In this document: piece by piece, positions 4,681-7,896 of the stretch
How positions within the stretch are numbered: the first letter of the stretch is position 1
Layout: every line of letters starts with the position of its first letter
Assembly: GCA_049694275.1 (NCBI GenBank)
Contig: JBAVQS010000261.1
Location: 1-7,896, forward strand
Direction: 5' to 3'
DNA length: 7,896 nt
Origin: JBAVQS01 sp049694275
GTDB taxonomy: Bacteria > Chloroflexota > Anaerolineae > UBA4142 > SHND01
Position numbers and translations under genes: made by a program
Notes under the pieces: model-generated
What the model saw: the letters and a program-made list of their open reading frames with translations, nothing else
What the model was told of the DNA's origin: nothing
The model's database searches: none

Positions 4681-6012
4681 ATGGCTGCGGAGAAAATCCT
4701 CATTGTCGAAGATGAATCACGCGTCGCACAGGCGCTCTGTCGCGTGCTGACCTTGCCCGAAGGGGGCAACTATGACGCCGAAACCTGCAGTTCAGGCGAG
4801 TCGGCGGTGGAAAAACTGCGCTCGGCCCACTATGATTTATTAATTACCGACCTGCGAATGCCCGGGATGAGCGGGCTGGAACTATTACAGCAGGCCCACG
4901 AGATTAGCCCAACCACACGCAGCATCCTCATTACGGCCTATGGATCGCCCCAGGTCCAGGAAATGGCCAAACAATTGGCCGACGCTTATATCCCCAAACC
5001 GTTTAACATGAAGGCCTTTGTACAGACGGTGCGGCAAACCTTGTTGACCCGCCCCGCCGCGCCACAGCAATGGACCGCCTTTTCCGAGATTGGGCTGCGC
5101 TCCATTCAGCAGCGGACGGAACTATTGCGGGTGGACCTGGGGGCGCTCGGCGTGCTCCTGCTGGATCAATCCGGACAATTACTGACTGAGACCGGCCAGC
5201 ATGGCGACTTTGATACGAATGCGTTTCTGGCCCTGCTCGGCAATGCGATGGCGGCTACCAACGAAGTGACACACATGCTCGGCGATGAAGAGGCATTCGA
5301 TCTCAATCTGCATCAAGGCAGAAAATACGACATTTACACGGCGCGCCTCAACGATCAGGTATTCCTGAGCGTCATTATCGACCGGCACAGCACCGCCAGC
5401 AGCCCGGTCGGGATGGTCTGGCTAGCGCTGCGCCGCGCGATCGCCGATATGCGCAACCTGGTCAACGAGGCGATGACACGCGGCAATTCCGTGTTTGGCG
5501 ATGACCTCCGCGTAGCCCTTGGCAATGCCCTGGACGAAGCGTTCGCGCTCAAACCGCTTGAAATGGAGGACCTGGAAAAACCAGCGCCTGAGCCGGCGCA
5601 ACCGGCCGATGAAAAACCGGCGCCGCGGCATGGCCTCGACCTGAAAGAGGTGGAAGCGCTTAAAGCGCAGCGGCCACGCCGGAACCATCCGGCCGGCGAA
5701 TCAACCCCCGACGCGGCGAAACCGCCGCCCCCCCCTGACTTGACTATAGAGCACGAGGCAAAAGAATCCGGGGGACAAGAGCCCAAATCGGAGGACAAGG
5801 ACAAGCCGGCGGACAAGGACAAGCCAGCAGATAAAGACAAGCCAGCAGACAAAGACAAACCGGCAGACAAAGACAAGCCAGCAGAGTTGGAAGCGCTTGC
5901 AAGATTCATGGATGTAAAACCGATCGACGGCATGGAGAGCATCTCCTCGTATGAACAGGCGCGGGAACTGGGCCTTGTCAATTTCGACGATATCGAGGAA
6001 CAATCCAGTTAG
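4681..6012 (+). CDS. Receiver-Roadblock fusion protein with disordered DKDKPA-repeat tail
   Basis: A 443-residue protein with three regions. Residues 3-122 form a receiver with a complete phosphorylation site: E10 D11, D57 in LLITDLRMPGMSG, T85, K106 in YIPKPF. Residues about 140-255 have the pattern of a Roadblock/LC7 domain (DLGALGVLLLDQSGQLLTETG, then a two-helix and strand arrangement ending in an amphipathic helix through NLVNEA). This domain call is by eye and less certain than the receiver. Residues about 300-401 are Pro, Lys, Asp and Glu-rich and look disordered, with five perfect DKDKPA repeats at 372-401. A short tail (MDVKPIDGMESISSYEQ to the end) looks like a conserved binding segment. 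There is no DNA-binding domain, so output is probably through protein contacts. It heads the GTPase gene group, ending 26 bases before the next gene. The architecture recalls Myxococcus RomR (receiver plus Pro-rich tail), with a Roadblock domain added. A role as phosphorylation-controlled regulator of the GTPase is inference. Confidence 0.85.
   Translation: MAAEKILIVEDESRVAQALCRVLTLPEGGNYDAETCSSGESAVEKLRSAHYDLLITDLRMPGMSGLELLQQAHEISPTTRSILITAYGSPQVQEMAKQLADAYIPKPFNMKAFVQTVRQTLLTRPAAPQQWTAFSEIGLRSIQQRTELLRVDLGALGVLLLDQSGQLLTETGQHGDFDTNAFLALLGNAMAATNEVTHMLGDEEAFDLNLHQGRKYDIYTARLNDQVFLSVIIDRHSTASSPVGMVWLALRRAIADMRNLVNEAMTRGNSVFGDDLRVALGNALDEAFALKPLEMEDLEKPAPEPAQPADEKPAPRHGLDLKEVEALKAQRPRRNHPAGESTPDAAKPPPPPDLTIEHEAKESGGQEPKSEDKDKPADKDKPADKDKPADKDKPADKDKPAELEALARFMDVKPIDGMESISSYEQARELGLVNFDDIEEQSS
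5794..5883 (+). repeat. Five tandem 18-bp repeats encoding DKDKPA
   Basis: Five back-to-back in-frame units, each coding Asp-Lys-Asp-Lys-Pro-Ala. At the DNA level they differ only at synonymous third positions (GAC/GAT, AAG/AAA, CCG/CCA, GCG/GCA). Such a repeat can gain or lose units by slippage without breaking the frame, changing tail length and spacing of the C-terminal segment. Confidence 0.95.
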
Positions 6013-6038
6013 CGACATCCTAAACGGAACCGGGAACC

Positions 6039-6635
6039 ATGGGAAAAACTGATTTGGAAATGGATCACTCTGACGAACGAGACGCCTTGTCGCTGCGGGG
6101 CGGGTTGACAATCTATCCGTCACAAAGCCACGAGCTCAATGCAGTTCTGAGCGACCTCTTACAACAACTGCCGGCGCGCCTCAGTGTATTGGCCGAGGTC
6201 AGCGGGCAGGTCATCATGGTCCATCGCGCCGGTTCAAATACCCCACTGGACACGACGGCGTTGGGGGCGCTGATGGCCAGCGATCTGGCAGCCAGTCAGG
6301 AGATTGCGCGCCTTACCGGCGAGTACCAGGCTTATCAACTGGTCATGCGCCAGGGGAACAAGAGCCACATTTTCATATCCGAGGCGGGGCGCTCGCTCGC
6401 CCTGCTGGTCCAGGTCAGCAGCGAGGTGCCGATGGGGTGGGCGCGCATGCTGATTATTCAGGCAGCACACAAGCTCGAAGAGATTCTGGCGCACCCGCCC
6501 GAAAACACTTTCAACCTCGCCCAGGAGATGGGCCTGAACGACACGGGCGACAGCTCAAGCGGAGGACTCGGCCTGGGCGACCTGCTCAACAACGAGCTGG
6601 ACTCGATGTGGAGCGACGACGGGACCCTTTCATAA
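6039..6635 (+). CDS. Roadblock/LC7 domain protein with acidic C-terminal tail
   Basis: A 198-residue protein. Residues about 33-150 fit the Roadblock/LC7 fold: helix HELNAVLSDLLQQLP, strands around SVLAEVSGQVIMVHRAG, a helix LDTTALGALMASDLAASQEI, strands from YQLVMRQGNKSHIFISEAG and SLALLVQV, and a last helix ending KLEEIL. Such domains form dimers that bind small Ras-like GTPases as GAPs, GEFs or scaffolds. The remaining 48 residues are Gly/Ser- and acid-rich with a possible amphipathic segment (GLGDLLNNELDSMW) that could be a partner-binding motif. The start at 6039 has only a weak Shine-Dalgarno (CGGGA), and an in-frame ATG at 6060 would remove seven residues without touching the domain. 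It lies directly before the GTPase gene. MglC of Myxococcus is a comparable stand-alone Roadblock partner, but equivalence is not shown. Confidence 0.82.
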   Translation: MGKTDLEMDHSDERDALSLRGGLTIYPSQSHELNAVLSDLLQQLPARLSVLAEVSGQVIMVHRAGSNTPLDTTALGALMASDLAASQEIARLTGEYQAYQLVMRQGNKSHIFISEAGRSLALLVQVSSEVPMGWARMLIIQAAHKLEEILAHPPENTFNLAQEMGLNDTGDSSSGGLGLGDLLNNELDSMWSDDGTLS

Positions 6636-6655
6636 CACGCGGTAGGGGAGAAGGA

Positions 6656-7243
6656 ATGCTTATCAACTGGCAAACGCGCGAGCTGAACCTCAAGGTGGTC
6701 TATTATGGCGCTGCGCTCAGCGGTAAGACGACCAACCTCGAACAGATCCACGCGCGCATCGATCCGAAAAAGCGCGGGGAACTGGTATCGCTCAAGACAC
6801 ACGAAGACCGCACGCTCTTTTTCGACTTTATGCAACTGGAACTGGGCAAGATCGGCGGGCTGATCCCGCGCATTCAACTCTATACCGTTCCGGGGCAGAT
6901 TTATTACGAAGCGAGCCGGCGCATCGTCATGCGCGGCGCAGATGGCATCGTCTTTGTGGTCGATTCCTCGGCCAATCGGTTAGACGACAACCTGGAATCC
7001 TGGGCCAGCATGAAGATGAATCTGGCCGCCCTCAACCTCCCGATGAAGAATTTGCCGATCGTCGTCCAACTGAACAAGCGCGACCTGCCCAACGCCATCC
7101 CGGTCGCGACGCTGAAATCGGTATTGCCGATAGGCGTCTATCCCAGTTTCGAGGCGGTCGCGGTGCAGAGCAAGGGAGTTTTTGACACATTAAAAGCAAT
7201 TGTCAATAACGTACTCAGTTCCGTGCAGAAAGAAATGGCCTGA
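6656..7243 (+). CDS. MglA-like small Ras-type GTPase
   Basis: A 195-residue GTPase closely matching the prokaryotic MglA family, which controls cell polarity and motility in Myxococcus. Visible motifs: P-loop GAALSGKT at 18-25; HEDRTLFFDF at 49-58 with R52 and T53; TVPGQ at 77-81, where MglA proteins likewise lack the Asp of the Ras DxxG motif; and base-specificity NKRD at 140-143. R52 and Q81 correspond to the intrinsic arginine finger and glutamine (R53 and Q82) of characterised MglA proteins, so hydrolysis stimulated by a Roadblock partner is plausible. No lipidation motif or membrane segment is seen, so it is cytoplasmic. The start is fixed by GGGGAGAAGGA directly before the ATG; an upstream extension of the frame overlaps the preceding gene and is not used. 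Gaps are 20 bases upstream and 26 downstream. Family call is secure; a motility role is only possible, since many non-motile bacteria carry such GTPases. Confidence 0.93.
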   Translation: MLINWQTRELNLKVVYYGAALSGKTTNLEQIHARIDPKKRGELVSLKTHEDRTLFFDFMQLELGKIGGLIPRIQLYTVPGQIYYEASRRIVMRGADGIVFVVDSSANRLDDNLESWASMKMNLAALNLPMKNLPIVVQLNKRDLPNAIPVATLKSVLPIGVYPSFEAVAVQSKGVFDTLKAIVNNVLSSVQKEMA

Positions 7244-7269
7244 GCCGGTCTGCACCGAGAGAGGCAATC

Positions 7270-7677
7270 ATGGAATTTTCCGATTCGCAACTTGGTACCA
7301 CCAAATTGACCCAGATGCTGGCAGAGATGAATGCGGAAGGGGGCTTTGAGATCGCCGTACTGACTGACAAGGATGGCCTGCCTATCGCGTCCGCCACCAT
7401 TCCTGGGGAAGATACCGACCGTCAATCGGCAGTCGTCGCGTTGGTCCAGCGGACGGCCGTCCAGGTCAGCGACCGGCTCGGTATGGCCGCCACCGACGAG
7501 ATCAGCGTGTTCGATGCGCAGGGCCGGCGCCTCGTCTGCCGCCCCTTCGATATCAACGGCCACGAAATGATCCTAGCGGTGCTGATTCCGGACAAGCAAA
7601 AGAAATACCGCCGGCTGACCAACCAGGCCGTGCTGGCAATCCGGCAAATGATCAGCACCAGCACCCAGCAGGAGTAA
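7270..7677 (+). CDS. Roadblock/LC7 domain protein, MglB-like in size and position
   Basis: A compact 135-residue Roadblock/LC7 protein. The fold pattern covers nearly the whole chain: first helix TTKLTQMLAEMNA, strand FEIAVLTDKDGLPIASA, a long central helix around SAVVALVQRTAVQVSDRL, strands EISVFDAQGRRLVCRPF and EMILAVLIP, and a final helix NQAVLAIRQMI. The TDKDGLPIAS segment is a hallmark of Roadblock proteins. Homologues next to MglA-type GTPases act as GTPase-activating dimers, so a GAP role here is a reasonable inference. The start has GAGG at 7261-7264, five bases before the ATG. The gene lies 26 bases after the GTPase and 4 before the DUF4388 gene. Which of the three Roadblock proteins is the GAP cannot be told from sequence. 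Confidence 0.88.
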   Translation: MEFSDSQLGTTKLTQMLAEMNAEGGFEIAVLTDKDGLPIASATIPGEDTDRQSAVVALVQRTAVQVSDRLGMAATDEISVFDAQGRRLVCRPFDINGHEMILAVLIPDKQKKYRRLTNQAVLAIRQMISTSTQQE

Positions 7678-7681
7678 CGAG

Positions 7682-7896
7682 ATGAGCACTCAAGGCAGTC
7701 TCGAAGATATGGATGTGGCCAGCTTGATTCAACAGGCCTGCCATGATCAGAAAACAGGGCGCCTGACGCTCCGCCAGGATGGACTAGAAGCCGATGTCTA
7801 TTTCGCACGTGGCAACATCGTGCACGCGGCCCTGGGGGATAGCGAAGGAGAGGAGGTAGTCTACAAGATTCTTGCGTGGCAAGACGGCGAATTCAA
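7682..7896 (+). CDS. DUF4388 (PATAN-like) domain protein, N-terminal part (cut by window edge)
   Basis: The visible 71 residues match the start of a DUF4388/PATAN-type domain: GSLEDMDVASLIQQAC, then KTGRLTLRQDG, VYFARGNIVHAALGD and GEEVVYKILAWQDGEF, the usual order of helix, two strands, the 'F-x-G-x-I-V-H-A' turn and the closing LAW-x-x-G-x-F. Such domains occur in signalling proteins and are often encoded beside Roadblock proteins and MglA-type GTPases; their biochemical role is poorly defined, with protein-protein contact most likely. AGGAG at 7670-7674, seven bases before the ATG and overlapping the previous gene's end, supports the start. Any further domains lie beyond the right edge. 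Confidence 0.85.
   Translation, partial: MSTQGSLEDMDVASLIQQACHDQKTGRLTLRQDGLEADVYFARGNIVHAALGDSEGEEVVYKILAWQDGEF

Noticed and set aside
5355..5981. Minus-strand open frame with 'SAGLSL' repeats
   Set aside because: Its repeats are simply the antisense of the DKDKPA repeat; the plus-strand gene has a clear receiver domain and Shine-Dalgarno.

Overview
The window looks like a piece of a moderately GC-rich bacterial chromosome. A member of the Chloroflexota is my best guess. The grounds are a lipoprotein with a long Thr/Pro-rich 'TPT' linker, an MglA-type small GTPase set among Roadblock/LC7 proteins and a DUF4388 (PATAN-like) protein, and an IS701-like transposase. This assignment is an inference from gene style; there is no rRNA or other phylogenetic marker here.

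Left third, minus strand (1-2066): a tight transcription unit. A sigma70-type promoter (TTGTTA, 17 bp, TATAAT) drives a secreted lipoprotein of unknown function. Five bases on comes a ModB-type molybdate/oxyanion ABC permease, and three bases further a ModC-type ATPase that runs off the left edge. No ModA-type binding protein is present. The lipoprotein holds the position where a binding protein often lies but does not look like one.

Middle (2116-3487): a complete, intact insertion sequence of 1360 bp. It has perfect 15-bp terminal inverted repeats, the palindrome TTATAA abutting both ends, and one 426-aa DDE transposase. It landed in the intergenic region between the leftward transport unit and the rightward signalling genes. 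If the TTATAA copies are a target duplication, the empty site read GTATTATAATCTAAC.

Right half, plus strand (3542-7896): a signalling cluster. A small unknown protein overlaps (ATGA) an OmpR/PhoB-type response regulator. Then come a receiver-Roadblock fusion with a long disordered tail carrying five DKDKPA repeats, a stand-alone Roadblock protein with an acidic tail, an MglA-like GTPase, a second stand-alone MglB-sized Roadblock protein, and the start of a DUF4388 protein cut by the right edge. The gaps between the last five genes are 4-26 bp, so they are probably cotranscribed.

The simplest reading of the right half is a two-component-controlled GTPase switch. Phosphorylation of the receiver-Roadblock protein could alter its interaction with the MglA-like GTPase, with the other two Roadblock proteins acting as GAP, GEF or scaffold and the DUF4388 protein as partner or output. 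The layout resembles the Myxococcus polarity set RomR/MglC/MglA/MglB in domain composition. That is an analogy, not demonstrated homology. No histidine kinase is in view. This cluster is the best candidate for an undescribed system in the window.
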